Both the position numbers and the translations under genes were made by a program. Under the pieces are notes generated by a model that saw only the letters and a program-made list of their open reading frames with translations, made no database searches and was not told the DNA's origin. A stretch of 8,041 nt of DNA from PVC group bacterium (GTDB taxonomy: Bacteria > Verrucomicrobiota > Kiritimatiellia > SS1-B-03-39 > PXDE01), in assembly GCA_003566475.1 (NCBI GenBank), contig PXDE01000465.1, forward strand, positions 1 to 8,041, in the 5' to 3' direction. Shown piece by piece: positions 1 to 6,115 of the stretch. Each line of letters opens with the position of its first letter. The first letter of the stretch is position 1.

Positions 1-312
1 CGCATGGGCCAGACCGACCACGCCCTCGGCGTGCGGATCGTGGGGCCGGACGGGAGCGGGGTGAATGACCGCGTGCTCCTGGCCTGGGACGCCGGGGTGG
101 AGGAGGCGACCGCGTTCGAGCACGACGGCGAGCGTTTCGTGTTCGTGGGCCAGGGATTCCTGCGCATCGGCCGCGACCGTATCGAGGCCACCGGCGACCT
201 CCGCGAGATCGCGGTGAAGGTCGACGGCCGCCCCGAGCTCCACCTCAACGGCGAGGCGGTCGAGGCCGAGATCCGCGACGGGGTGCTGCGCATGACGCGT
301 GCCGCTCCGTAG
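1..312 (+). CDS. C-terminal part of an unidentified protein
   Basis: The frame is open from the first base (codon CGC before the first ATG at 4) and stops at TAG 310-312, so this is most likely the tail of a longer gene that begins outside the window; the ATG at 4 has no visible ribosome site because no upstream sequence is present. The 103 visible residues contain no membrane span, cysteine or catalytic motif that I recognise. Alternating hydrophobic and charged residues (FVFVGQGFLRIG, EIAVKVDGRPELHLNG, VLRM) suggest short beta strands with a terminal beta hairpin. Such beta-sandwich tails occur at the end of secreted polysaccharide-processing enzymes, but that is only a shape resemblance and I assign no function. 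It is not gcvH or gcvT, so gcvP is not preceded directly by its usual partners. The stop codon lies inside an 11-bp inverted repeat (307-317). Confidence 0.7.
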   Translation, partial: RMGQTDHALGVRIVGPDGSGVNDRVLLAWDAGVEEATAFEHDGERFVFVGQGFLRIGRDRIEATGDLREIAVKVDGRPELHLNGEAVEAEIRDGVLRMTRAAP

Positions 313-326
313 CTGGATCCGACGCC
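307..326 (+). repeat. Degenerate partial repeat copy at the upstream stop codon
   Basis: The sequence GTAGCTGGATCC followed by GACGCC (309-326) matches the start and the post-hairpin part of the full repeat copy that begins one base later, at 327 (GTAGCTGAATCC ... GACGCC), but lacks the hairpin loop and second arm. It looks like a copy collapsed by deletion across the hairpin. Its first 11 bases, CCGTAGCTGGA (307-317), recur as an exact inverted copy at 441-451. The TAG of the upstream gene (310-312) is formed by this repeat, so the element may have supplied that protein's present C-terminal end. Confidence 0.6.
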
Positions 327-404
327 CGTAGCTGAATCCACCAGGATTCAGACGCCGCCGAGAACGCCGCCGGGCACGTGGCCGCAGAGGAGCTTCGCTC
401 GGTT
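327..404 (+). repeat. Intergenic hairpin repeat, copy 1 (78 bp)
   Basis: This copy opens with CGTAGCTGAATCC and closes with GAGGAGCTTCGCTCGGTT. Near its left end it holds a perfect 8-bp stem: CTGAATCC (332-339), loop ACCA, GGATTCAG (344-351). Against copy 2 the first 13 bases, both stem arms and 17 of the last 18 bases agree, and 12 of 15 bases just after the stem agree. A 20-base middle part (367-386) is diverged, but its length is kept. Conserved ends and stem with a variable middle suggest a REP-like or miniature non-autonomous element, or a structured RNA. I do not recognise a named family. It has no coding potential of its own. Confidence 0.75.
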
Positions 405-440
405 CGGGCTCTGCGTCGCGGGCGGCTGAACGCTGGCGCG

Positions 441-451
441 TCCAGCTACGG
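441..451 (-). repeat. Inverted copy of the repeat core (TCCAGCTACGG)
   Basis: TCCAGCTACGG is the exact reverse complement of CCGTAGCTGGA at 307-317. The pair encloses repeat copy 1, so 307-451 could be read as a 145-bp unit with 11-bp terminal inverted repeats. The similarity extends inward only loosely (GGCGCG before it against GACGCC on the other side). No target-site duplication is visible in the bases just outside, so a mobile origin is only a possibility. Confidence 0.55.
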
Positions 452-461
452 GGGGCCTCCG

Positions 462-540
462 CGTAGCTGAATCCGCCAAGGATTCAGAGGCCTCCGGGAA
501 CGACCGAGGAAATGAGCCTGCGGAGGAGCTTCGCCCGGTT
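462..540 (+). repeat. Intergenic hairpin repeat, copy 2 (79 bp)
   Basis: This is the second copy in the same orientation, 57 bp after copy 1. It opens with CGTAGCTGAATCC, carries the same 8-bp stem (467-474 with 480-487) around a 5-base loop GCCAA, and ends with GAGGAGCTTCGCCCGGTT (523-540). The loop differs in sequence and length from copy 1 while the arms are identical, the pattern expected if the stem is under constraint or the copies are recent. GGCCTC (454-459) and GAGGCC (487-492) flank the stem and could form a competing outer pairing that copy 1 lacks. Confidence 0.75.
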
Positions 541-598
541 GGACCCCACCCGCCCTGACCCCTCTTCCTGAACGAGGCCGGGAGCGGTGGCTTCGGGA

Positions 599-627
599 TG
601 GAGTCTCCGGGCCCGGGAGGGTAGACT
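599..627 (+). promoter_or_regulatory. Weak possible sigma-70 promoter for gcvP
   Basis: TGGAGT (599-604), a 17-bp gap and TAGACT (622-627) match the -35 and -10 consensus at 3 and 4 of 6 positions. A perfect 10-bp palindrome, CCGGGCCCGG (607-616), sits in the spacer and could be an operator, though such palindromes are common in GC-rich DNA. The call rests on position upstream of gcvP more than on match quality. Confidence 0.25.
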
Positions 628-659
628 GCGGTTCTTCGCGTGGGGGAGACGTTGACCCG

Positions 660-3497
660 ATGATGAATTCCGACCGTTTCGCTGACCGACATATCGGGCT
701 TACGGGCCTGGACCGGGACCGGGCTTTGCAGGCGCTGGGGGTGGACTCGCTGGAGGCGCTGATGGCCGAGGCCATGCCCTCCGCCATCCGGTCGGACGAG
801 GCCCCGGCGGGCCCGCCCGCCGCCACCGAGGCCGAGGCCCTGGCCGAACTCCGGCTGATGGCCTCCCGCAACCGCGTCCGCCACGCCTACCTGGGGCAGG
901 GCTTCCACGCCTGCCACACGCCGTCGGTCATCCTCCGCAATGTGCTGGAGAACCCGGCCTGGTACACGCCCTACACGCCCTACCAGCCCGAGATCTCCCA
1001 GGGCCGGCTGGAGGCGCTGCTCGCCTTCCAGACCCTGGCCATGGCCCTGACCGGCCTCGACCTGGCCAATGCCTCGCTGCTCGATGAGGCCACCGCCTGC
1101 GCCGAGGCCATGGGGCTGGCCTTCCGGGCCCGGGGCCGGAAGGACGGACGCACGGTGTTCTTCGTGGACGAGAACGTGCATCCCCAGAACCTGGCCGTGG
1201 TCACCACCCGGGCCCGGCCGCTGGGGATCACGGTGGAGTCCGGGCCCCTGGCCGACTGCGACTTCGGCCGGGTGTTCGGGGTGCTGGTGCAATACCCGGG
1301 GACGGACGGGGCCGTGCCCGATCTGGCGGCCATCGCCCCGGCGGCCCGGGCGGCGGCCGCGCTGGTGGTGGCGGCCTGCGATCCCCTGGCCCTGTGCCTG
1401 CTCCGCCCGCCCGGGGAGCTGGGGGCGGACGTGGCCGTGGGCTCCCTGCAGCGCTTCGGGATGCCCATGGGCTTCGGCGGCCCCCACGCCGCGTTCTTCG
1501 CCACCCGGGCCGCCTGGCAGCGGCTGATCCCCGGCCGCATCGTCGGGGTGTCGCGCGACGCCGAGGGCCGGCCCGCCTACCGCCTCTCGCTCCAGACCCG
1601 CGAGCAGCACATCCGCCGCGACAAGGCCACCAGCAACATCTGCACCGCCCAGGCCCTGCCCGCGAACGTGGCCGCCTTCTACGCCGTCTGGCATGGGCCC
1701 GACGGTCTCCGCGCCATCGCCCGCCGGGTGGCGGGGCAGACCTGGCGGCTGGGCCGGGCCCTGCGCGAGGCCGGGCACCGGCTGGCGCACGAGCGCGTGT
1801 TCGACACCCTGCGCGTGGCCTGCGGCCCCTGCGACCCCGCGGAGGTCCGGTCCGCCGCCGAGGCCCGCGGGATCCTGCTCCGGTCCTATGCGGACGGAAG
1901 CCTGGGGATCGCCCTTGACGAGACGGTGACCGAAGGCGATCTGGCCGAGCTGTGCGCCTGCTTCGGCACCGACACTGCGCACCTGCCCGACGACGACGCC
2001 ATCGGCCTGCCCGCCTCCGCCTGCCGCGAGCGGATCCCCCTCGACGCCCCCGTGTTCCACGAGCACCGGTCCGAGTCGGCCATGATGCGATTCCTCCACC
2101 GCCTGGCCGCCCGCGACATCGGCCTCACCCGGAGCATGATCCCCCTCGGATCCTGCACCATGAAGCTCAACGCGGCGGCCGAGATGCTGCCCATCACCTG
2201 GCCGGAATGGGCGGGGATGCATCCGTTCGCGCCGGCCGCCGACACCGAAGGCTACGCCGAGCTGGCGCGGCAGCTCGCGGACGGGCTGGCCCGGCTGACC
2301 GGGTTCGCGGCCACCTCGCTCCAGCCCAACGCGGGCTCCCAGGGCGAGTACACGGGCCTGCTGGCCATCCGCCGCTACCACGAGAGCCGCGGCGAAGGCC
2401 ACCGCGACATCTGCCTGATCCCCGCGTCGGCCCACGGCACCAACCCGGCCAGCGCCATCATGGCCGGCCTGCGGGTGGTGGGGGTGACGTGCGACGCCGA
2501 CGGCAACGTGGATCTCGACCACCTCCGGACCCAGGCCGGGAAGCACGCCGACCGGCTGGCCGCGCTCATGATCACCTATCCCTCGACCCACGGGGTGTTC
2601 GAGGCCGGGGTGCGGGAGATCTCCCAGGAGGTCCACCGGCATGGCGGACAGGTCTATCTGGACGGGGCGAACCTCAACGCGCTGGTGGGCTGGGCTAAGC
2701 CGGCCGATCTGGGCGCGGACGTCTGCCATATCAATCTCCACAAGACCTTCTGCATCCCTCACGGCGGGGGCGGGCCCGGCATGGGACCGATCTGCGTGGC
2801 CGGTCATCTGGCCCCGTTCCTGCCCGGCGATCCGGCGGACCCGGAGGGCGGCGCGGTGTCGGCCACCGCTCTGGGCAGCGGGTGCATTCTGCCCATCTCC
2901 TGGATGTACATCCGCATGATGGGCGGGGCGGGCCTGCGCGAGGCCACCGCCTGCGCCATCCTCGCCGCCAACTACCTGGCCCACCGCCTGCACCCGCACT
3001 TCCCGGTGGTGTACCGGGGGGCGAAGGGGAGGGTGGCCCACGAGTGCATCATCGATCTGCGCCCGTACCGGAAGTCGGCGGGGATCGAGCCCGACGACGT
3101 GGCCAAGCGGCTGATGGACTTCGGATTCCACGCCCCCACCATGTCGTGGCCGGTGGCGGGGACGCTGATGGTCGAGCCCACCGAGAGCGAGAACCTGGCC
3201 GAGCTCGACCGGTTCGCCGACGCCATGGCCGCCATCCGCGAGGAGATCCGGGCCATCGAGAACGGGACCGCGGACCGGAAGGACAATCCGCTCCGGCGGG
3301 CCCCTCACACCGCGCCCGCCGTGGTCGCCGACGCCTGGGACCGCCCCTATGCCCGCGAGCAGGCCGCCTTCCCCGCGCCCTGGGTCCGCGAGGACAAGTA
3401 CTGGCCCCCGGTGGCCCGGGTGGACAGCGTCTACGGCGACCGCAACCTCGTCTGCGCCTGCGGCGCCGTGGCCGACTACGAGACGGCGGCGCGCTAG
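660..3497 (+). CDS. gcvP: Glycine dehydrogenase (decarboxylating), single-chain P protein
   Basis: This is the P protein of the cytoplasmic glycine cleavage system: a PLP enzyme that decarboxylates glycine and passes the aminomethyl group to the lipoyl arm of GcvH. At 945 residues it is the full-length fused form (the E. coli protein is 957), not the split GcvPA/GcvPB type. The N-terminal half (about 1-440) starts with the family's RHIGLT motif. The C-terminal half carries PLGSCTMKLNAAAEM around residue 500, HGTNPASA, and the PLP-lysine motif NLHKTFCIPHGGGGPG with the lysine at 695. The tail NPLRRAPHT...WDRPY.REQAAFP...VYGDRNLVC is typical. Translation starts at ATG 660, or equally the next codon ATG 663; GGGGGAG at 642-648 is the ribosome site. 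It stands alone in this window, without gcvT, gcvH or lpd, so its partners must lie elsewhere. It uses no TTA, CTA or TCA codon. Confidence 0.97.
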   Translation: MMNSDRFADRHIGLTGLDRDRALQALGVDSLEALMAEAMPSAIRSDEAPAGPPAATEAEALAELRLMASRNRVRHAYLGQGFHACHTPSVILRNVLENPAWYTPYTPYQPEISQGRLEALLAFQTLAMALTGLDLANASLLDEATACAEAMGLAFRARGRKDGRTVFFVDENVHPQNLAVVTTRARPLGITVESGPLADCDFGRVFGVLVQYPGTDGAVPDLAAIAPAARAAAALVVAACDPLALCLLRPPGELGADVAVGSLQRFGMPMGFGGPHAAFFATRAAWQRLIPGRIVGVSRDAEGRPAYRLSLQTREQHIRRDKATSNICTAQALPANVAAFYAVWHGPDGLRAIARRVAGQTWRLGRALREAGHRLAHERVFDTLRVACGPCDPAEVRSAAEARGILLRSYADGSLGIALDETVTEGDLAELCACFGTDTAHLPDDDAIGLPASACRERIPLDAPVFHEHRSESAMMRFLHRLAARDIGLTRSMIPLGSCTMKLNAAAEMLPITWPEWAGMHPFAPAADTEGYAELARQLADGLARLTGFAATSLQPNAGSQGEYTGLLAIRRYHESRGEGHRDICLIPASAHGTNPASAIMAGLRVVGVTCDADGNVDLDHLRTQAGKHADRLAALMITYPSTHGVFEAGVREISQEVHRHGGQVYLDGANLNALVGWAKPADLGADVCHINLHKTFCIPHGGGGPGMGPICVAGHLAPFLPGDPADPEGGAVSATALGSGCILPISWMYIRMMGGAGLREATACAILAANYLAHRLHPHFPVVYRGAKGRVAHECIIDLRPYRKSAGIEPDDVAKRLMDFGFHAPTMSWPVAGTLMVEPTESENLAELDRFADAMAAIREEIRAIENGTADRKDNPLRRAPHTAPAVVADAWDRPYAREQAAFPAPWVREDKYWPPVARVDSVYGDRNLVCACGAVADYETAAR

Positions 3498-3513
3498 GCC
3501 GGGCAGGAAACGG

Positions 3514-3542
3514 TTGATGCCGACGGCGGGGCGTACTACCCT
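3514..3542 (+). promoter_or_regulatory. Possible sigma-70 promoter for proS
   Basis: TTGATG (3514-3519) matches the -35 consensus at 4 of 6 positions. After a 17-bp gap comes TACCCT (3537-3542), which matches the -10 box at 3 of 6. It lies in the short gcvP-proS spacer, about 58 bp before the preferred proS start. Read-through from gcvP is equally possible, because no terminator with a T run is visible in the spacer. GGCCGGGCA (3497-3505) can pair with TGTCCGGCC (3542-3550), but over a long loop. Confidence 0.35.
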
Positions 3543-3589
3543 GTCCGGCCCTTGTGATTCCGCCGGCCGCATCGGGCGTCCGGCCCCAT

Positions 3590-3595
3590 GGAGGT
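3590..3595 (+). promoter_or_regulatory. Shine-Dalgarno site that sets the proS start at TTG 3600
   Basis: GGAGGT is a near-perfect ribosome site ending 4 bases before TTG 3600. It overlaps the last base of the in-frame ATG at 3588-3590, so it cannot serve that ATG. The bases before the ATG (about 3570-3587) are C- and G-rich with no purine run. The spacer of 4 bases is short but workable. Confidence 0.65.
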
Positions 3596-3599
3596 TCCC

Positions 3600-5324
3600 T
3601 TGCGCTGGTCCCAGGCTCTGATCCCCACCTTGAAGGAGGTCCCGCAGGACGCGGAGATCCCCAGCCACCGCCTGCTGCTGCGGGCGGGCATGATCCGCAA
3701 GGTGGCGGCCGGGCTCTACACCTTCCTGCCCCTGGGCCGCCGGGCCCTGCTCAAGGTCGAGCGCATCGTCCGCGAGGAGATGGACCGCGCCGGGGCCCTG
3801 GAAATTCTCATGCCCGCCCTCCAGCCCGTCCACCTCTGGCACGAGTCCGGACGCTACGAGGCCATGCGCGAGGTGATGTTCGGGTTCAAGGACCGCCGGG
3901 GCGGCGACCTCGTGCTGGGCCCCACCCACGAGGAGGTGGTGACCACCCTCGCCGCCGGCGAGATCCGCTCCTACCGCGACCTGCCCCGGAACCTCTACCA
4001 GATCCAGACCAAGTTCCGGGACGAGATCCGGCCCCGGTTCGGGCTCATGCGCTCGCGCGAGTTCATCATGAAGGACGCCTACAGCTTCGACGCCGACGAC
4101 GAGGGGGCCAAGGCCAGCTACGAGGCCATGTACGAGGCGTACCGGCGGATCTTCCGGCGCTGCGGGCTCGACACCCGGGCCGTGGAGGCGGACTCGGGGG
4201 CCATGGGCGGCTCGTCCTCCCACGAGTTCATGGTCCTGGCCGACGCGGGCGAGGACGGGCTGGTGGAATGCGCGGCCTGCGGCTACGCGGCCAACCTCGA
4301 GGCGGCCCGGAGCCGCCCCGCCGCCGCGCCCGCGTTCGAGGGGGCCGACGCCGCCCCGGAGGAGGTGCCCACCCCGGGCGCCCGCACCATCGAGGAGGTG
4401 TCGGCCTTCCTCCAGGCGCCGCCCGCGCAGTTCGTGAAGTCTCTGGTCCACGTGACGGCCGACGGGCCGGTGCTGGTGCTGGCCGCCGGCGACCGCGACG
4501 TCCACGACGTGAAGCTGGGCCATGCGCTGGGCGCCGATGCCCGGCTGGCCGACGACGACACGGTGTGCGAGGTGGCCGGGGTGTCGGCGGGGTTCGTGGG
4601 CCCGGTGGGGCTGGCCCGGCCGACGCGCATCGTGGCCGACGAGAAGCTGCGGGGCGGCCGGGGGCTGATTACCGGGGCCAACCGCGAGGACGCCCACCTG
4701 CGCAACCTCGACCTCGCCCGCGACGTGCCGGACCTGGAGTTCGCCGATCTTACGGCGGCCCGCACCGGCGATCACTGCCCCGAATGCGGCGAGGCGCTGA
4801 CCGAGCGTCGGGGCATCGAGGTGGGCCACGTGTTCCGGCTGGGCACCAAGTACAGCGAGGCGCTGGGGGCGACCTTCCTCGACGCCGAGGGCCAGACCCG
4901 GCCCGCCATCATGGGCTGCTACGGCATCGGGGTCACCCGCACCCTCCAGGCCGTGGTCGAGCAGAGCCACGACAAGGACGGCATCCTGTGGCCGGTGTCG
5001 GTGGCCCCCTACGAGGTGAGCGTGCTCGTCCTCAACCGGGCCCATGACCCCAGCCGGGAGACGGCCGAGGCCATCGTGGCCGGGCTGGAGGCGGCGGGGG
5101 TGGAGGTGCTCTACGACGACCGCGACGACCGGCCGGGCTCGAAGTTCAAGGACGCGGACCTGGTCGGGATCCCGGTGCGGATCGCGGTGGGCGAGCGGTC
5201 GCTGGCCGCCGGCGAGGTCGAGCTGAAGCTCCGCCGGGGCGGCGAGGTGACGCGGGTGCCGGTGGAGCGGGCGGTGGCGGCGGTGGGCGAGCAACTCGAG
5301 GCCCTGCGGGCCGAGCTGACCTAG
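3600..5324 (+). CDS. proS: Prolyl-tRNA synthetase, bacterial type with editing domain
   Basis: This class II synthetase attaches proline to tRNA-Pro in the cytoplasm. From TTG 3600 it has 574 residues beginning (M)RWSQALIPTLKE, which matches the usual start and length (E. coli 572, MRTSQYLL). ATG 3588 would add four residues and lacks a ribosome site. In order: motif 1 region at about 40-80; GPTHEE at 107-112; motif 2 TKFRDEIRPRFGLMRSREF at 137-155; an inserted editing domain between motifs 2 and 3 (about 224-405) that hydrolyses Ala-tRNA-Pro, with the expected lysine at 280 (FVKSL); IEVGHVF.LGTKYS at 406-419; motif 3 MGCYGIGVTR at 438-447; and a C-terminal anticodon-binding domain from about 470. 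Two Cys pairs bracket the insert (C224/C227 and C393/C396) and could bind a metal; E. coli ProRS lacks them, while from memory many other bacterial ProRS have them. No TTA, CTA or TCA codon occurs. Confidence 0.97.
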   Translation: MRWSQALIPTLKEVPQDAEIPSHRLLLRAGMIRKVAAGLYTFLPLGRRALLKVERIVREEMDRAGALEILMPALQPVHLWHESGRYEAMREVMFGFKDRRGGDLVLGPTHEEVVTTLAAGEIRSYRDLPRNLYQIQTKFRDEIRPRFGLMRSREFIMKDAYSFDADDEGAKASYEAMYEAYRRIFRRCGLDTRAVEADSGAMGGSSSHEFMVLADAGEDGLVECAACGYAANLEAARSRPAAAPAFEGADAAPEEVPTPGARTIEEVSAFLQAPPAQFVKSLVHVTADGPVLVLAAGDRDVHDVKLGHALGADARLADDDTVCEVAGVSAGFVGPVGLARPTRIVADEKLRGGRGLITGANREDAHLRNLDLARDVPDLEFADLTAARTGDHCPECGEALTERRGIEVGHVFRLGTKYSEALGATFLDAEGQTRPAIMGCYGIGVTRTLQAVVEQSHDKDGILWPVSVAPYEVSVLVLNRAHDPSRETAEAIVAGLEAAGVEVLYDDRDDRPGSKFKDADLVGIPVRIAVGERSLAAGEVELKLRRGGEVTRVPVERAVAAVGEQLEALRAELT

Positions 5325-5358
5325 AGGAACCCGGCGGGAACCAGGGAGACGAACGGAT

Positions 5359-5691
5359 ATGGCCAGGAAGTACGAGGTGAAAGGCACGCGCGAGTATCTG
5401 TACTGGGGCATCGGCCTGCTGATGTTCAGCCTGTGGTGCGTGCGCGACGGGTGGTTCACCACCCAGAGCAAGATCGACGAGAAGTACCGGGAGGCGGCAA
5501 TGGAGGCCGAGCAGCAGGTGCCCCATGTGCCGGAGGACCGTGAGGAGGAGCGCCAGGTCCAGGTGGCCGAGCTGACGGAAACCCTGGCCCAGCGCGAGAT
5601 CCGGAAGTTCGTGGTCTTCAACCAGATCACCGGGGTGATCACCGCGATCCTCGGGGCGGGCTGTCTGGTGGTCCACAAGGTGGTGAAATAG
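5359..5691 (+). CDS. Small two-span membrane protein of unknown function
   Basis: The product has 110 residues. A basic N-terminus (MARKYEVKGTR) leads into a first hydrophobic span at about 13-28 (YLYWGIGLLMFSLWCV). A highly charged, mainly acidic middle follows (34-83, rich in Glu, Gln and Arg, likely helical and possibly coiled coil), then a second span at about 84-105 ending in HKVVK. By the positive-inside rule both ends would be cytoplasmic with the charged loop outside the inner membrane. There is no signal peptidase site or catalytic motif. AGGGAG (5343-5348) is the likely ribosome site for ATG 5359. It begins 34 bp after proS without an obvious terminator, so it is probably co-transcribed with it. 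The 'KYE.KGTREY..WG.G' opening resembles, from memory, short uncharacterised proteins of Kiritimatiellota/Lentisphaerota. I assign no function. Confidence 0.8.
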   Translation: MARKYEVKGTREYLYWGIGLLMFSLWCVRDGWFTTQSKIDEKYREAAMEAEQQVPHVPEDREEERQVQVAELTETLAQREIRKFVVFNQITGVITAILGAGCLVVHKVVK

Positions 5692-5693
5692 CG

Positions 5694-5721
5694 TTGACGC
5701 CTCCTCCGGGGGCGATAGGAT
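5694..5721 (+). promoter_or_regulatory. Likely sigma-70 promoter for the HU/IHF-hisS-aspS operon
   Basis: TTGACG (5694-5699) matches the -35 consensus at 5 of 6 positions. A 16-bp gap leads to TAGGAT (5716-5721), 4 of 6 against TATAAT. It sits just after the stop of the membrane-protein gene and at the edge of an AT-enriched patch (about 5714-5750) that stands out in this GC-rich window. The predicted leader to GTG 5787 would be about 60 bases. It is the best promoter candidate in the window. Confidence 0.55.
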
Positions 5722-5751
5722 AAGAGTCTACGATAACGAATGTTCTGAATC

Positions 5752-5766
5752 GCCGGCTTGTCCGGC
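5752..5766 (+). promoter_or_regulatory. Short leader hairpin upstream of the HU/IHF gene
   Basis: GCCGG (5752-5756), loop CTTGT and CCGGC (5762-5766) form a perfect 5-bp GC stem in the predicted 5' leader, seven bases before the GAGG ribosome site (5774-5777). It might affect translation initiation or transcript stability. There is no T run for termination, and a stem this short is expected by chance in GC-rich DNA. Confidence 0.25.
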
Positions 5767-5786
5767 CAACCCTGAGGCGAATCGTC

Positions 5787-6092
5787 GTGGCCAAGCAACC
5801 TGCCCCCTCCCTGACCAAGCGCGACCTGGTGGTGCGGATCTCCAACGAGACCGGCCTCACCCAGCATCAGACCTTCGACGTGGTCCAGAAGACCCTCGAC
5901 TGCATCGTCGAAGCCCTGGAGGAGGGACGGAACGTCGAGTTCCGCAACTTCGGGGTGTTCGAGGTCATGGTGCGCAAGTCGCGCATCGGCCGCAATCCGG
6001 GCCGGCCCGAGCAGACCGTCACCATCCCCGAGCGCAAGGTGGTGAAGTTCAAGCCGGGCAAGATCATGAAGCAGGTGGTGACCGGCGACTGA
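5787..6092 (+). CDS. HU/IHF-family DNA-bending protein
   Basis: The product is a 101-residue nucleoid protein expected to act as a dimer that bends DNA. Translation begins at GTG 5787, with GAGG (5774-5777) nine bases upstream. About nine residues precede the fold, which starts at LTKRDLVVRISNETGLTQ (helices 1 and 2). EEGRNVEFRNFGVFEV (45-60) is the central hallmark; GRNP (68-71) marks the flexible DNA-embracing arm with the proline that intercalates at the kink; VVKFKPGK (85-92) completes the fold. The family is certain, but the split between HU and IHF subunits is not: GRNPGRPE in the arm and the 'TKRDLVVRIS' start resemble, from memory, a PVC-group protein labelled as an IHF subunit. It heads a likely operon with hisS (23-bp gap), an unusual but plausible pairing that would tie a nucleoid protein to translation genes. 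Confidence 0.93.
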   Translation: MAKQPAPSLTKRDLVVRISNETGLTQHQTFDVVQKTLDCIVEALEEGRNVEFRNFGVFEVMVRKSRIGRNPGRPEQTVTIPERKVVKFKPGKIMKQVVTGD

Positions 6093-6115
6093 GCCGGCCC
6101 GCCCCGCCTTCGTAC

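Larger units (their letters stand above)
313..659. other. Repeat-rich intergenic region upstream of gcvP
   Basis: No convincing gene lies in these 347 bases. The left two thirds hold two imperfect copies of a roughly 78-bp repeat with a perfect hairpin in each, a shorter degenerate copy beside the upstream stop codon, and an inverted copy of the core motif. The right third (541-659) is non-repetitive and carries a 10-bp palindrome (CCGGGCCCGG, 607-616), a weak possible promoter and the purine-rich ribosome site GGGGGAG (642-648) of gcvP. I looked for a glycine riboswitch, which often controls gcv genes, and saw no paired aptamer cores or expression platform. Neither hairpin is followed by a T run, so intrinsic termination is not supported. 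Confidence 0.75.

Noticed and set aside
332..351. Intrinsic terminator of the upstream gene at the copy 1 hairpin
   Set aside because: The stem is only 8 bp with AT pairs, and no T run follows; the same stem occurs again 135 bp later. It reads better as part of a repeat element.
327..540. A CRISPR array or integron attC sites
   Set aside because: There are only two units with unequal conservation and no constant-length unique spacers between short exact repeats. The stems lack the RYYYAAC/GTTRRRY ends of attC, and no cas or integrase gene is nearby.
541..659. A glycine riboswitch upstream of gcvP
   Set aside because: The leader after the possible promoter is only about 30 bases, and no tandem aptamer core or terminator/anti-terminator pair can be drawn.
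446..871. A 141-codon minus-strand frame over the gcvP start and repeat copy 2
   Set aside because: It overlaps the gcvP N-terminus and a noncoding repeat, has Ser/Arg/Pro-rich composition typical of a GC shadow, and has no ribosome site or family resemblance.
3498..3587. A T-box leader for proS
   Set aside because: The spacer is too short and lacks the T-box core sequence, a specifier loop and a terminator.
5711..5750. An IHF-type autoregulatory binding site in the AT-rich patch before the HU/IHF gene
   Set aside because: I could not match WATCAANNNNTTR on either strand; the AT enrichment is explained by the promoter.
348..5867. A 1,839-codon open frame on the minus strand across the repeats, gcvP, proS and the small membrane gene
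   Set aside because: It is codon-aligned antisense to gcvP and proS and stays open only because those genes avoid TTA, CTA and TCA. Its product is a Gly/Pro/Arg/His-rich low-complexity shadow without domains, and its end falls in the copy 1 hairpin. The sense genes are certain.
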